A DNA stretch of 42,746 nucleotides from Desulfobacteraceae bacterium (GCA_011390755.1 JAABRU010000045.1:1-42746); one strand, 5' to 3'; counted from the first letter of the stretch, positions 8,511-17,042 are shown. The notes: generated from the letters alone by a model not told the origin. Numbers and translations are program-made.

Positions 8511-9290
8511 TCAGCGGTTCTTCCACTCCGCTTTCCGTTTTTCCAGAAATGCACGGATGCCTTCCTGCCCGTCCCGGGTCAGACAGTTCATGACAATGGC
8601 TTCCTGCGCATAATCATATGCCGCTGATTCATGCAGATCAATCTGCCGGTAAAAAGTCTGCTTTCCGAAAGAAAGGGTAAAACGGCTGAACTGCGCGATT
8701 TCTTCGGCCCGTTTCTGTGTTTCCTCTTCCAGATGTTCCGCATCTGTCATGCCGTTAATCAGACCGAAATCCATAGCCTCCTGCGCGGAAATAAAACGTC
8801 CGGACAAAAGCATGTCCAGGGCTCTTCTGCGTCCGATGACCCGGCTCAGGGGAACCATGGGGGTGGAGCAGAATACACCGATTTTCACACCCGGAACCGC
8901 AAAACGGGCCCCGGATTCCGCAATGGCCAGATCACAGGCCGCCACCAGCTGGCAGCCGGCCGCTGTCGCGATACCATGCACCTGGGCGATGACGGGCTGC
9001 GGCAGTTCATGCAGTGTCTGCATCATTTTACTGCACACGGAAAAAATGTTGCGCAGATGATGAATATCCGGATTATCACTGCATAATTCTTTGAGATGAT
9101 GTCCGGCACAGAAGGCCGGGCCCTCCCCCTTGATAATCAGTACGCGGATATTGCTGTCTGCCCTGATTTCTTCCAGTTTTTCCTGCATCTGCCCCATCAC
9201 TTCCAGTGAAAGGGCATTCCGGTTTTCGGGCCGATTGAGTATCAGCCGGGCGATGGTCTCTTTTTTTTCCAGGATAACCGCTTCTTTCAT
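8511..9290 (-). CDS. enoyl-CoA hydratase/isomerase family protein (ECHDC3-like)
   Basis: A 259-residue crotonase-fold protein. The oxyanion-hole and CoA-binding segments are clear: NRPENRNALS (19-28), FCAGHHLKEL (60-69) and GIATAAGCQLVAACD (106-120). However, the two glutamates that act as acid/base in true enoyl-CoA hydratases are replaced: Q114 in GCQL and G134 in AVPGVKIG. The same changes and the FCSTPMV motif occur in the ECHDC3 subfamily, whose reaction is not well established, so hydratase activity should not be assumed. ATG at 9290 has CGGAG seven bases upstream on the minus strand. It stands alone, convergent with rpsI, in a repeat-rich region. Confidence 0.88.
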   Translation of the reverse strand: MKEAVILEKKETIARLILNRPENRNALSLEVMGQMQEKLEEIRADSNIRVLIIKGEGPAFCAGHHLKELCSDNPDIHHLRNIFSVCSKMMQTLHELPQPVIAQVHGIATAAGCQLVAACDLAIAESGARFAVPGVKIGVFCSTPMVPLSRVIGRRRALDMLLSGRFISAQEAMDFGLINGMTDAEHLEEETQKRAEEIAQFSRFTLSFGKQTFYRQIDLHESAAYDYAQEAIVMNCLTRDGQEGIRAFLEKRKAEWKNR

Positions 9291-9551
9291 TTTGAACTCC
9301 GTTTTGTCAAAAGGTATAAAATATGTTCTGCAGGTATTATGGGTAACGGGTCAAAGCCTCTGAGCCGGCAGTAAGAAACAGAATCTCTGTGTTTTCTGTG
9401 AAGACTCTGCGTCCTCTGTGCTTATAAAAAATCAGGCAGTCTGACCCGCGTCCGTATACCCACTGCCGTATTATGAACAGAATTATACAAAAAACATCCC
9501 GATATTTCAAGTAAAAATTCCCAGATGCTTTTGGGACATTTCCGCCAGGTA

Positions 9552-9688
9552 AGGCGATTTCCGAACATGAATGTACCGTCTCTGAAGGAGTCACAGACGG
9601 AAAGTCCGGGAGCGGACTGTCATTTGCCGGACACTGCCGGACTTTCCGTTCGGCACTCCTCCGGTATTATCTTTTTCGGAAATCACCT
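9552..9688. repeat. MITE-like palindromic repeat, family B, copy 1
   Basis: It starts AGGCGATTTCCGA and ends TCGGAAATCACCT, near-perfect inverted ends. Internally, GACGGAAAGTCCGG and CCGGACTTTCCGT also pair. The full 137 bases recur at 18262-18398 in the same orientation and at the same length. No open frame of note. Confidence 0.8.
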
Positions 9689-9707
9689 AAAGAAAGAAGG
9701 AGTCCCG

Positions 9708-9876
9708 AACGGAAAGTTTGGGATGCTGAAATTATTCAGAAAAGCAGTGCCAAACCTTCCGTTTGGCATTCCCCCTGAAGTTTTCACCTGAGGGCAATTG
9801 TTTTGGGGCAGACCGGGGTGAACGCAGTGAACCCCGGCATCTTCTGAATCTGTTGGGGTTCGTTCCTCAGCCCAAC
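9708..9876. repeat. cluster of three hairpin-forming palindromes
   Basis: Three structures follow the family B repeat. (1) AACGGAAAGTTTGG (9708-9721) pairs with CCAAACCTTCCGTT (9750-9763). (2) CCGGGGT (9813-9819) pairs with ACCCCGG (9831-9837) around GAACGCAGTGA. (3) GTTGGG (9852-9857) pairs with CCCAAC (9871-9876). They lie in the roughly 1,070-base space between the crotonase gene and the amylosucrase gene, which holds no convincing gene. Confidence 0.6.
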
Positions 9877-10021
9877 CTACGGAACGCCTCAAATTTATTA
9901 TTTTAAATACTGTATTTTTTGCCGGGGAAGATTTTTCTGCCTGCACTTTTATTACAGCAGAATATATGTTATCATGCCAGTGAAGAGTCAAAAATTTCGG
10001 ATGAAGTAAAAACAGGGCATT

Positions 10022-10068
10022 ATAAAATCAGACTTCCGGAACCGGCTTTATAAGCGGCTGATTTTATG
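10022..10068. repeat. 10-bp perfect inverted repeat
   Basis: ATAAAATCAG (10022-10031) and CTGATTTTAT (10059-10068) are exact complements with a GC-rich 27-base centre that is itself partly palindromic. It lies about 290 bases before the amylosucrase gene. Confidence 0.5.
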
Positions 10069-10357
10069 AGACCGGATGCAGGCCTTCATTCGCATTTATC
10101 ATAAAGCGAAAACCGGCCTCCGCCTTATTTTACAACCTGTTACGGGCCCCTGCCCAATGCCCTTATGTTCGGATCGGCGGAATCCGAAAATCCGGGACAT
10201 CGGAATAATTCGGATAATCCGGCCAAAATTCCGTTTCATGTCATTTGGGTACTCCGGAAATTCCTTAACCGATGTCCTTGCAGGGGAGGGGGCTTCGGTC
10301 AATAACATTGCGGAAAAAGTAACAGAAATTCAATTTATGTGAGGATTGTTTTATATT

Positions 10358-12322
10358 ATGGCCGAAACAGACTGGATACAGATACATGCTGCCAAATCTT
10401 TGCAGCGGATTTTGCCCCGTGCGGAAAATGCTTTTGCCTTCCGCATCCGGGAATGCCCGGAATACTGGGAAGAATTTACAGCAAGGGCGCAGCGGGAATG
10501 GGAAAGACTTTTCCGGTATTTACATGCACTGTACGGTTGGCAGTATGATTTTTTCCATACACTGGAACAGGTGCTGCTGCTGCTGGCAGAAAGCGGATTT
10601 GACAGACCGGAGGAACTGAAAATACTGGACAGAGCGCGGGAAAACAGCCCCCTGTGGTATCAGTCGGAAAATACGGTCGGCGGTGTGCTTTATGTGGATC
10701 TGTTCAGCGACCGTCTGGCCGCGCTTTCGGACCACATTCCCTATTTCAGAAAACTGGGACTGACATATCTGCACCTCATGCCGCTTTTTGCGGTTCCCCA
10801 CGGCAATAATGACGGCGGATATGCTGTCAGCGACTACCGCTCGGTCAATCCGGATATCGGTACAATGACAGAGCTGCGTCAGCTGGCCTCGGTACTGCGC
10901 AAAGAAGGTATCAGTCTGGTACTGGATTTTGTTTTCAACCACACTTCCGATGAGCATGTCTGGGCGCGGAAAGCCAAAGCCGGGGATGAAATATTTCAGC
11001 AGTATTATCATATTTTTCCGGACCGCAGTCTGCCGGATCAGTATCAGGTGAATCTGCGCGATATTTTCCCCACTGTCCGCAAAGGCAGTTTCACCCGCTG
11101 CGAAGATATACAGAAATGGGTATGGACAACATTTAACAGTTTTCAGTGGGATCTGAATTATGCCAACCCCGAAGTTTTTTGTGCAATGGCCAGGGAAATG
11201 CTTTTTCTGGCAAATCAGGGCGTGGAAATCCTGCGTCTGGATGCGGTGGCTTTTATCTGGAAGCAGATGGGGACAGTCTGTGAAAATCTGCCGGAAGCCC
11301 ACCTGCTGATCCGGGCATTTAATGCAATGGCAAAAATCGCAGCCCCGGCACTGCTTTTCAAATCCGAGGCCATTGTTCATCCGGATGAGGTCATCCGGTA
11401 TATTCATAGGGATGAATGCCCCCTTTCCTATAATCCCCTGCTCATGACCCTGATATGGGAGGCCCTGGCCACACAGGATGTCCGTTTACTTGCCCATTCC
11501 ATGCGCCGCCGCAGCCGTATTCCGGATAACTGCTCCTGGGTCAACTATCTGCGCTGCCATGATGACATCGGCTGGACCTTTGATGATGCCGAAGCCCTGG
11601 AAATCGGAATAGATCCCAAAGGACACCGGGATTTTCTGAACCGTTTTTATACCGGGAATTTTCCGGAATCCTTTGCCAAAGGACTCCCCTTTCAGTTTAA
11701 TCCGGATAACGGGGATATGCGGATTTCCGGCACACTGGCCTCTCTGGCCGGGCTGGAACAGGCACTGGAAGCGGAGGACCCCCATCTCATTGAAATGGCC
11801 GTGCGCCGTATCAATCTGCTGCGGAGTATTATGCTGAGTGTCGGCGGGATTCCCCTGATCTATCTGGGGGATGAATGGGGCATGGTCAATGATTACACCT
11901 ATCTTTCTGATCCGGCAAAAGCCGGTGACAGTCGCTGGGTTCACCGCTCCAGAAAGCGATGGGAGGCACGGGAGGATCTCATGGATCAGGCCACCCTGGA
12001 ATGGCGGTTTTTCAATGAAATGCGGACACTGATCCGCCTGCGCAAACAGCATCCCGCGTTCCGGAACGGGGGAATGGAAGTGGTGGAAAGCGGCAATCCC
12101 CATATCTTTGCCTACCTTCGTACCGGAGACAGTGAAAAAATTCTGTGCATCCACAATTTTTCCCCGGCAGAACAGAAAATACCGGCACCCGCACTGTCTG
12201 CCGGAGGTTCTGGCGATAAATTGCAGGATTTGATAAGCGGGGAGATTTTCCCGCTCAGCGGGGCCTGTGTGCTGGATGCCTACCGTTTTATGTGGCTGAA
12301 TGCGGTTTCGGGTGATATGTGA
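10358..12322 (+). CDS. amylosucrase (GH13 family, sucrose to alpha-glucan)
   Basis: Amylosucrase makes an amylose-like alpha-1,4-glucan from sucrose and releases fructose, without nucleotide sugars. The 654-residue product has the family's helical N-terminal domain, then the (beta/alpha)8 barrel with all GH13 regions: DFVFNHTSDEHVWA, ILRLDAVAFIWKQMG (nucleophile D295), FKSEAIVHPDEV (acid/base E337) and RCHDDIGWTF (H401, D402). The DAVAFIWKQMGT...CENLP and FKSEAIVHPDEV segments closely match the Neisseria polysaccharea enzyme as I remember it, which favours amylosucrase over trehalose synthase or plain amylase. No signal peptide is seen, so it is probably cytoplasmic. ATG 10358 is preferred over TTG 10346, which directly abuts the GTGAGGA ribosome site. 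The gene is alone; no sucrose transporter or fructokinase is nearby. Confidence 0.9.
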   Translation: MAETDWIQIHAAKSLQRILPRAENAFAFRIRECPEYWEEFTARAQREWERLFRYLHALYGWQYDFFHTLEQVLLLLAESGFDRPEELKILDRARENSPLWYQSENTVGGVLYVDLFSDRLAALSDHIPYFRKLGLTYLHLMPLFAVPHGNNDGGYAVSDYRSVNPDIGTMTELRQLASVLRKEGISLVLDFVFNHTSDEHVWARKAKAGDEIFQQYYHIFPDRSLPDQYQVNLRDIFPTVRKGSFTRCEDIQKWVWTTFNSFQWDLNYANPEVFCAMAREMLFLANQGVEILRLDAVAFIWKQMGTVCENLPEAHLLIRAFNAMAKIAAPALLFKSEAIVHPDEVIRYIHRDECPLSYNPLLMTLIWEALATQDVRLLAHSMRRRSRIPDNCSWVNYLRCHDDIGWTFDDAEALEIGIDPKGHRDFLNRFYTGNFPESFAKGLPFQFNPDNGDMRISGTLASLAGLEQALEAEDPHLIEMAVRRINLLRSIMLSVGGIPLIYLGDEWGMVNDYTYLSDPAKAGDSRWVHRSRKRWEAREDLMDQATLEWRFFNEMRTLIRLRKQHPAFRNGGMEVVESGNPHIFAYLRTGDSEKILCIHNFSPAEQKIPAPALSAGGSGDKLQDLISGEIFPLSGACVLDAYRFMWLNAVSGDM

Positions 12323-12406
12323 AGATGATGTATGAATCTGAATATTTTCCGGGTTCCGGAAACCGGGATATCTGATGCGGATACCTGAACGGAGAGATTT
12401 TTTGGG

Positions 12407-12532
12407 TATACTATTCCAATTTAGGTTTTTCCAGGCACGAAATTTGCTTCAACTGTCAACCGCAACTGTTTGGCGGACAGGTTATAAGATTTTGTGTCTG
12501 TTTTTGGAAAAACCAAAATTGGATCAGTATAG
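12407..12532. repeat. MITE-like element with 26-bp inverted ends
   Basis: The left end reads TATACTATTCCAATTTAGGT and continues TTTTCC. The right end, read on the other strand, is TATACTGATCCAATTTTGGT and TTTTCC. The 26-base ends differ at only a few positions and enclose about 74 bases. No coding capacity. It lies in the gap between the amylosucrase gene and phoR. Confidence 0.7.
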
Positions 12533-12712
12533 TACACCGCTTTGAAAGTTCGTCTCCCTCCGATTCGGGGGTGTATGCAATAAGCCCCTGCGATAATGTC
12601 ACCCGTCATTTTAATGTTGACAGAACATTAGACACCCGGCAAAAAATAAACTTTCTGAAACTGTCCGGCAGAAACATGTCAAACTCTTGTTTATTCTCTG
12701 CTGACGGGATTA

Positions 12713-12803
12713 AGAGTCTATCCGAAAACCTCCGAAACCGATTTTTAAACCCGGTAAAAGCAGGGGTTCCGAACATCGGGAAACAGGTTTTCGGATAGGC
12801 TCT
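12713..12803. repeat. MITE-like element with 19-bp inverted ends
   Basis: AGAGTCTATCCGAAAACCT (12713-12731) is complementary to AGGTTTTCGGATAGGCTCT (12785-12803) with one mismatch. The element is 91 bases long and noncoding. It is a different family from the one 180 bases upstream. Confidence 0.7.
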
Positions 12804-12905
12804 GAGCGGGGGTGATTATCTTTTTCCGGGTCCCTTATGTCAGCAGTATTGTCACAGGGGAAGGGGTTTCATTTTTGCAAACAGATTTTCATTTTCAGCC
12901 GGAAT

Positions 12906-14699
12906 TCAGCTCCCATTGTCCGGGGGCAGATGGATTTCAAACACACTGCCTTCCCCCATACGGCTTTGTACGGTGACATATCCCCCGTGGGATAGGACAA
13001 TATGCTTGACAATGGCCAGCCCCAGACCGGTTCCCCCGGCTTTGCGGCTGCGGGATTTGTCCACCCGGTAAAAGCGTTCAAAGAGCCGGGGCAGATGTTC
13101 CCTGGGGATGCCGATACCCTGATCCTGCACCCGGATCAGGATTTCTTTCTCTGTTTTTTCTGCCGATACCCGGACGGTGCTTTGCTCCGGGCTGTATTTG
13201 ACCGCATTGTCCACAAGGTTCATGACGGCCTGCTCCAGAAAAGCCGCGTTCATTTTTGCTTCCGGATTTCCTTTGCATTCCCATTCCAGCCGGATCTGTT
13301 TTTCATCCGCCAGGGGGAGGCAGGTTTCCACAGCATTGGAAATGAGGGGCTGCAGAGAGCCTTTTTGCAGTTCCATCAGTCCTTTCTGCTCAATCTCCGA
13401 GAGTTTCATCAGATCATCAATAATCAGGGAAAGGCGGTTGACATGATTTTCGATAATCCCCAGAAATTTTTCGCTGTCTTCGGCTTTTTCCACGGTCCCG
13501 CTGCGCAGGGTTTCCACAAACCCCTTAATGGCCGTGAGCGGCGTTTTGATTTCATGGGAGACATTGGCAGCAAAATCCCGGCGCATATTTTCCAGACGGC
13601 GCAGGCGGGTTACATCATGCAGCACAATGAGGACACCCATTCTTTCCCCTTTGGCATCCAGCAGGGGGGAGCTGTTGGTGCTTACAATGCGTTTTTTGTC
13701 CTGGTAAAACACAATATCCCGTTCTTCCGATGCTGCCCCTTCCAGGGCATTGCGGACAAAGAGATGGAAATCCGTATTCCGCACCACTTCCTGTACAATT
13801 TTCCCCATGAGTTTTTCGGGGCTGCGGAGAAAGAGTTTTGCCGCTGCCCGGTTGATGCTGATGACCTTTTCATCCGTATCCAGTGCCAGCACACCTTCCC
13901 GCATACTGGACAATACTGCCTCCAGTTCGTTGCGCTGCCGGATAACCGTCTGTATCCGTCCGTTCAGATCCGATGCCATACGGTTCATGGCGCGGGCCAG
14001 CATGACCATTTCCTGTGATTTGGGCGTGGGCAGGCGGTAGGTCAGATTGCCTGCGGCATATTCTTCCGCTCCTTTGCGCATTTCCTCTATGGGGCGGCTG
14101 ATGCGCCGGCTGATATAAAAGCAGATGGCAGCGGCCCCCAGCGCCACCAGCAGACCCATTCCCATGCTGCGCTGCTGAATGCTTCCCAGTTTTTCATTGA
14201 CAATATCCAGCGGTATGGATGTCCGTATAATGCACAGGGCACGGTTTTCCACCCACAGGGGAACCGCCACATACATCATCTGTTTTTTCAGGGTTTCACT
14301 GAAACGGATAAACATGCCGGTTTCCCCGCGTATGGCTTTTACAACTTCCGGCCGATCCGAATGGCGATCCATCTTTTCCGGATTTTCTTTGCTGTCTCCG
14401 ATGACCTGGCCGGAAGGAAGAATCACCGTTATGCGTGTTGCGGATCTTTTCCCCGCATTTTTGCACAGGGCATCTGTTTCGGCCTTTGCACTGCTGTCTC
14501 CCTGTCTTATGGCAGAAATCAGCCGGAAAAGTTCCCCTTCCAGCAGACGGGCACGGGACTCCAGATCATCCTGCATCTGTTGCAGATAAAAGTCTTCCAT
14601 TTCTGTTACCGTAAATATTCCTACGGTGAGCAGGGAAAAAATCACCACCAGCAGATAAGAAGGATAGAGACGCCAGAACAGGCGTTTATATTTTTTCAT
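12906..14699 (-). CDS. phoR: PhoR-type sensor histidine kinase
   Basis: Membrane kinase of the two-component system whose regulator is the overlapping upstream gene. The 597-residue protein has TM1 (about 11-32), a roughly 145-residue periplasmic sensor region, TM2 (about 179-196), a HAMP linker (RRISRPIEEM) and a PAS domain (about 255-365). The HisKA box is FAANVSHEIKTPLTA, with phospho-accepting H382. The ATPase domain shows the N box (NLVDNAVKYS), DQGIGIP and GGTGLGLAIV. ATG 14699 follows AGGGAGGGGG and overlaps the regulator's stop as ATGA; an upstream ATG at 14867 would lie inside the regulator. The architecture matches PhoR of the phosphate-starvation response; the ligand cannot be told from sequence. 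Confidence 0.88.
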   Translation of the reverse strand: MKKYKRLFWRLYPSYLLVVIFSLLTVGIFTVTEMEDFYLQQMQDDLESRARLLEGELFRLISAIRQGDSSAKAETDALCKNAGKRSATRITVILPSGQVIGDSKENPEKMDRHSDRPEVVKAIRGETGMFIRFSETLKKQMMYVAVPLWVENRALCIIRTSIPLDIVNEKLGSIQQRSMGMGLLVALGAAAICFYISRRISRPIEEMRKGAEEYAAGNLTYRLPTPKSQEMVMLARAMNRMASDLNGRIQTVIRQRNELEAVLSSMREGVLALDTDEKVISINRAAAKLFLRSPEKLMGKIVQEVVRNTDFHLFVRNALEGAASEERDIVFYQDKKRIVSTNSSPLLDAKGERMGVLIVLHDVTRLRRLENMRRDFAANVSHEIKTPLTAIKGFVETLRSGTVEKAEDSEKFLGIIENHVNRLSLIIDDLMKLSEIEQKGLMELQKGSLQPLISNAVETCLPLADEKQIRLEWECKGNPEAKMNAAFLEQAVMNLVDNAVKYSPEQSTVRVSAEKTEKEILIRVQDQGIGIPREHLPRLFERFYRVDKSRSRKAGGTGLGLAIVKHIVLSHGGYVTVQSRMGEGSVFEIHLPPDNGS

Positions 14700-15388
14700 G
14701 CCCCCTCCCTGAAACGGTATCCGACCCCCCGGACAGTTTCGATATAAGAGCCGCAGTGTTTCATTTTTTTCCGCAGTCCCACAATCTGTACATCCACACT
14801 CCGATCCGTTACAGGGTAGTCCGTCCCGCGCACAGCATCCACAATCTGAGACCGGGTAAATACCCACCCGGGTCTGCGGGTCAGAAAAAGCAGAATCTGG
14901 AATTCGGTATAGGACAGATCCGCATTTTTCCCCTCTATTTCCACCCTTCTTCTGCCCGGATCAATACAGAGTTCCCCGACCTGAATTTTTTCCCCCTCCG
15001 TTTCTTCTGCTGCTTCGGTCCGCCGCAGCACAGCCCGGACACGGGCATTGAGAATCCTGGGACTGAAAGGCTTGGTCACATAATCATCCGCCCCCAGCTC
15101 CAGACCGGTGACCACATCAGACTCTGTGCCTTTGGCTGTGAGCATAATAATGGGAATATGCAGTGTCTTTTCATTTTTCCTCAGAAGTCTTGTCACATCC
15201 AGGCCGTCTATACCGGGCAGCATAAGATCCAGCACAATGAGATCCGGTTTTCGGTTTTCGGCCAGTTCCAGGGCTGTTTCCCCGCTCTCCGCGCATATGA
15301 TGTCATAGCCTTCTGCCGCCAGATTATAGCGCAGCAGCTCCAGGATATCCTCTTCATCATCCACAATCAGTATGGTTTCTTTGTTCAT
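14696..15388 (-). CDS. phoB: PhoB-type response regulator (OmpR family)
   Basis: A 230-residue regulator with an N-terminal receiver domain and a C-terminal winged-helix DNA-binding domain. The acidic pocket (D10, D11) and the phospho-acceptor D54 in LIVLDLMLPGIDG are intact, as are the switch residues (MLTAKG) and K in YVTKPF. The DNA-binding half has RRVEIEGKNADLSYTEFQIL and the recognition region RSVDVQIVGLRKKM. It precedes the kinase gene with a four-base ATGA overlap. Two TGTTA half-sites 11 bases apart about 170 bases upstream could be its own operator. No pst or phoU genes lie nearby, so the phosphate role is inferred from family and kinase architecture. Confidence 0.9.
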   Translation of the reverse strand: MNKETILIVDDEEDILELLRYNLAAEGYDIICAESGETALELAENRKPDLIVLDLMLPGIDGLDVTRLLRKNEKTLHIPIIMLTAKGTESDVVTGLELGADDYVTKPFSPRILNARVRAVLRRTEAAEETEGEKIQVGELCIDPGRRRVEIEGKNADLSYTEFQILLFLTRRPGWVFTRSQIVDAVRGTDYPVTDRSVDVQIVGLRKKMKHCGSYIETVRGVGYRFREGA

Positions 15389-15557
15389 TTTTCTGATAAT
15401 ATTCCTTTACCGGCGCTGAGTCAAATTCCCTGCTTTGCTGTGCCCCCTTATTTCTGCCGGGTGTAAAAATCTGTTTCAGAGGTTTTTCGGACAGGTTCTT
15501 CATCTGTGTACCTTTACCCGATTATCTGTTTATGATAACATAAAAACAGAGCGGGAA

Positions 15558-15574
15558 ATGTTAGAATTGTGTTA
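15558..15574 (-). promoter_or_regulatory. candidate Pho-box (PhoB operator)
   Basis: On the + strand ATGTTA (15558-15563) and GTGTTA (15569-15574) are spaced exactly 11 bases; on the minus strand this reads TAACAC-AATTC-TAACAT. PhoB boxes are direct repeats with 11-base periodicity, and the site lies upstream of phoB. The match to the E. coli half-site CTGTCAT is only partial. Confidence 0.35.
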
Positions 15575-15607
15575 AATCGGATCATTTCACATGCCGGCAG
15601 TCCGTAG

Positions 15608-15752
15608 GTAGTGGGTCAAATCCGTTGAAAAAGACTCCCCTCCCTGAGGGAGGGGCGGGGGGAGGGTCTAAACATCCCTTATTTCCCCCCCTCCCCCGAC
15701 CCCTCCCGCCGGGGGAGGGGAATATTCGGATCAGCGGATTTGACCCACCACC
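15608..15752. repeat. palindromic repeat family C, copy 1, with G-quadruplex motifs
   Basis: GTAGTGGGTCAAATCCG and CGGATTTGACCCACCAC are near-perfect inverted ends. The arms are extremely G/C-skewed. The + strand has GGGAGGGGCGGGGGGAGGG at 15648-15666. The minus strand has four G tracts opposite 15685-15707. A shorter copy with the same ends is at 25787-25866. Confidence 0.75.
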
Positions 15753-15782
15753 AGTCCGTATTTGACAGAAATGATAAATGAC

Positions 15783-15880
15783 GGTCTCGTAAAAAGTCCG
15801 AAAAATCAGGCTTTGATACATATTAACACTCTGATTTTATTAATAACATTTTTTGAAATTTGGACTTTTTACCGATTCAT
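15783..15880 (+). repeat. MITE-like palindromic repeat, family A, copy 2
   Basis: It begins GGTCTCGTAAAAAGTCCG and ends TGGACTTTTTACCGATTCATC. It is the inverted counterpart of 8365-8463, with near-identity over the full length including the AT-rich centre (TGATACATATTAACACTCTG). Confidence 0.8.
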
Positions 15881-16078
15881 CATAAATGATATTCATTTTT
15901 TTATAAAAGTCTGTCACCGCAGGGTGCGTACACTCCGTTCCCACGCTCCCCCGCGGGAACAGCTGCTGACCACTCCGCGTCCCGTATATACGGACTGCCG
16001 GATTGAAAATAAGCAATGACCTGCTGCATATATGCCTGTTATGCTGTTTTCCCTGTTTATGACGCATGATTTTGCATA

Positions 16079-16108
16079 TTGAATATAACCATTTATTTTC
16101 ATTATAAA
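16079..16108 (+). promoter_or_regulatory. possible promoter of the solute-binding-protein gene
   Basis: TTGAAT (16079-16084), an 18-base spacer and TATAAA (16103-16108) resemble a sigma-70 promoter. Transcription would start near 16115, just before AAAGGAG (16116-16122), giving a very short leader. This argues against translation starting at 16113. Confidence 0.35.
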
Positions 16109-16130
16109 ATAAGTGAAAGGAGAAATGACT

Positions 16131-16952
16131 GTGATCAGACAGCATTCTCAGAAACAAAAAAATAATACGGGCAGCGGTACATTTACCACGCCCGCAGGTC
16201 CGGTTTCGGCTATGATGTTCCTTTGCCTGATACTGTTTTTTTCTGTTTCATCCGCATCCTGTGGGGATATGAAAAAAATCCGACTCACAGCCTTTGACTA
16301 TCCGCCGTTTTATTCAAAAGAAAACGGTAAAATAGACGGAATTGCCGTCGAACTGATCCGGGAAGTGTTCGGACGTATGAAAATAGAAACAGAACTTGGG
16401 TTTTATCCGCTGAAAAGGGCTTTACGTTATATGGAATCCGGTGAAGCTGACGGTCAGATGATTCTGATTAAAACTGCCGAAAGAGAAAAATATCTGCATT
16501 TTACAGAACCGGTTATGACAGTACGGGGGCTGATATGGTCAGCTGCCGACAGAAAAAAAGGAGCAGTAAACTTTAACAGTCTGGAAGATCTGAAGTCCTG
16601 CAAAACAGGTGTGACTTTGGGCTACAGTTATGGTCAGGAGTTTGATAATATGCTGAAAACAATGGACGTTGATACGGCCAGCGGAGACTATAATAACTAC
16701 AGAAAACTGCTGGCACACAGAATTGATATTTTCCCGGGAAATGAAATCGTTGCCAAAGGACTGTTTAAAAAACATCCTGAATTAAAAGGAAAATTTGTTC
16801 ATTCTGACAAATCTTTCATAGAATGGACTCTTTATATGGGAATCAGTAAAAAGTCCGAATTTGTTCCGATGATCCCCGGTATCAATAAAGTTTTAAAAGA
16901 ATTAAAAGACGAAGATTTTATCAGCAAAACGGTCAGAAAATATACAGAATAA
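16131..16952 (+). CDS. periplasmic solute-binding protein, amino-acid type (SBP family 3)
   Basis: The product resembles extracellular family 3 binding proteins: after a hydrophobic signal region (AMMFLCLILFFSVSSASC) comes IRLTAFDYPPFYSKENGKIDG, then ELIREVFGRM, ADGQMILIKTAEREKYLHFT and, near the end, FISKTVRKYTE. Such proteins deliver amino acids or related small solutes to ABC importers or act as sensors. The cysteine after SSAS could be a lipobox, but the match is weak. GTG 16131 is chosen because GGAG (16119-16122) is eight bases upstream; ATG 16125 is only two bases from it. Base composition is AT-richer than the housekeeping block. No importer ATPase or permease is adjacent, so it is an orphan whose ligand is unknown. 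Confidence 0.8.
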   Translation: MIRQHSQKQKNNTGSGTFTTPAGPVSAMMFLCLILFFSVSSASCGDMKKIRLTAFDYPPFYSKENGKIDGIAVELIREVFGRMKIETELGFYPLKRALRYMESGEADGQMILIKTAEREKYLHFTEPVMTVRGLIWSAADRKKGAVNFNSLEDLKSCKTGVTLGYSYGQEFDNMLKTMDVDTASGDYNNYRKLLAHRIDIFPGNEIVAKGLFKKHPELKGKFVHSDKSFIEWTLYMGISKKSEFVPMIPGINKVLKELKDEDFISKTVRKYTE

Positions 16953-17042
16953 AAGAAACCGCGCTTGCCGGACTATGCAAAACACCCACATGCCTGCGCT
17001 ACGCGGTTGATTTGATTGCAATTCAATTCTTGAGGGGGGGAA

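Noticed and set aside
8314..8526. Small frames running through the family A repeats (also 15762-16019) with similar translated sequences
   Set aside because: The likeness comes from the repeat DNA itself; the frames extend into unrelated flanks and have no ribosome site.
9525..9991. Frames on both strands in the repeat cluster
   Set aside because: They lie wholly in palindromic repeats and overlap each other.
10076..10342. 88-codon frame before the amylosucrase
   Set aside because: No ribosome site, repeat-like composition (reads through palindromic CGGAAT/ATTCCG sequence) and no known domain. I cannot support it as a gene.
14700..14867. Longer N-terminus for the PhoR-like kinase
   Set aside because: It would lie inside the phoB coding region and adds a cysteine-rich stretch unlike PhoR; the ATGA overlap start is standard.
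15840..16157. 105-codon minus-strand frame upstream of the solute-binding protein
   Set aside because: It covers repeat DNA and the promoter region of the next gene, with no recognisable domain.
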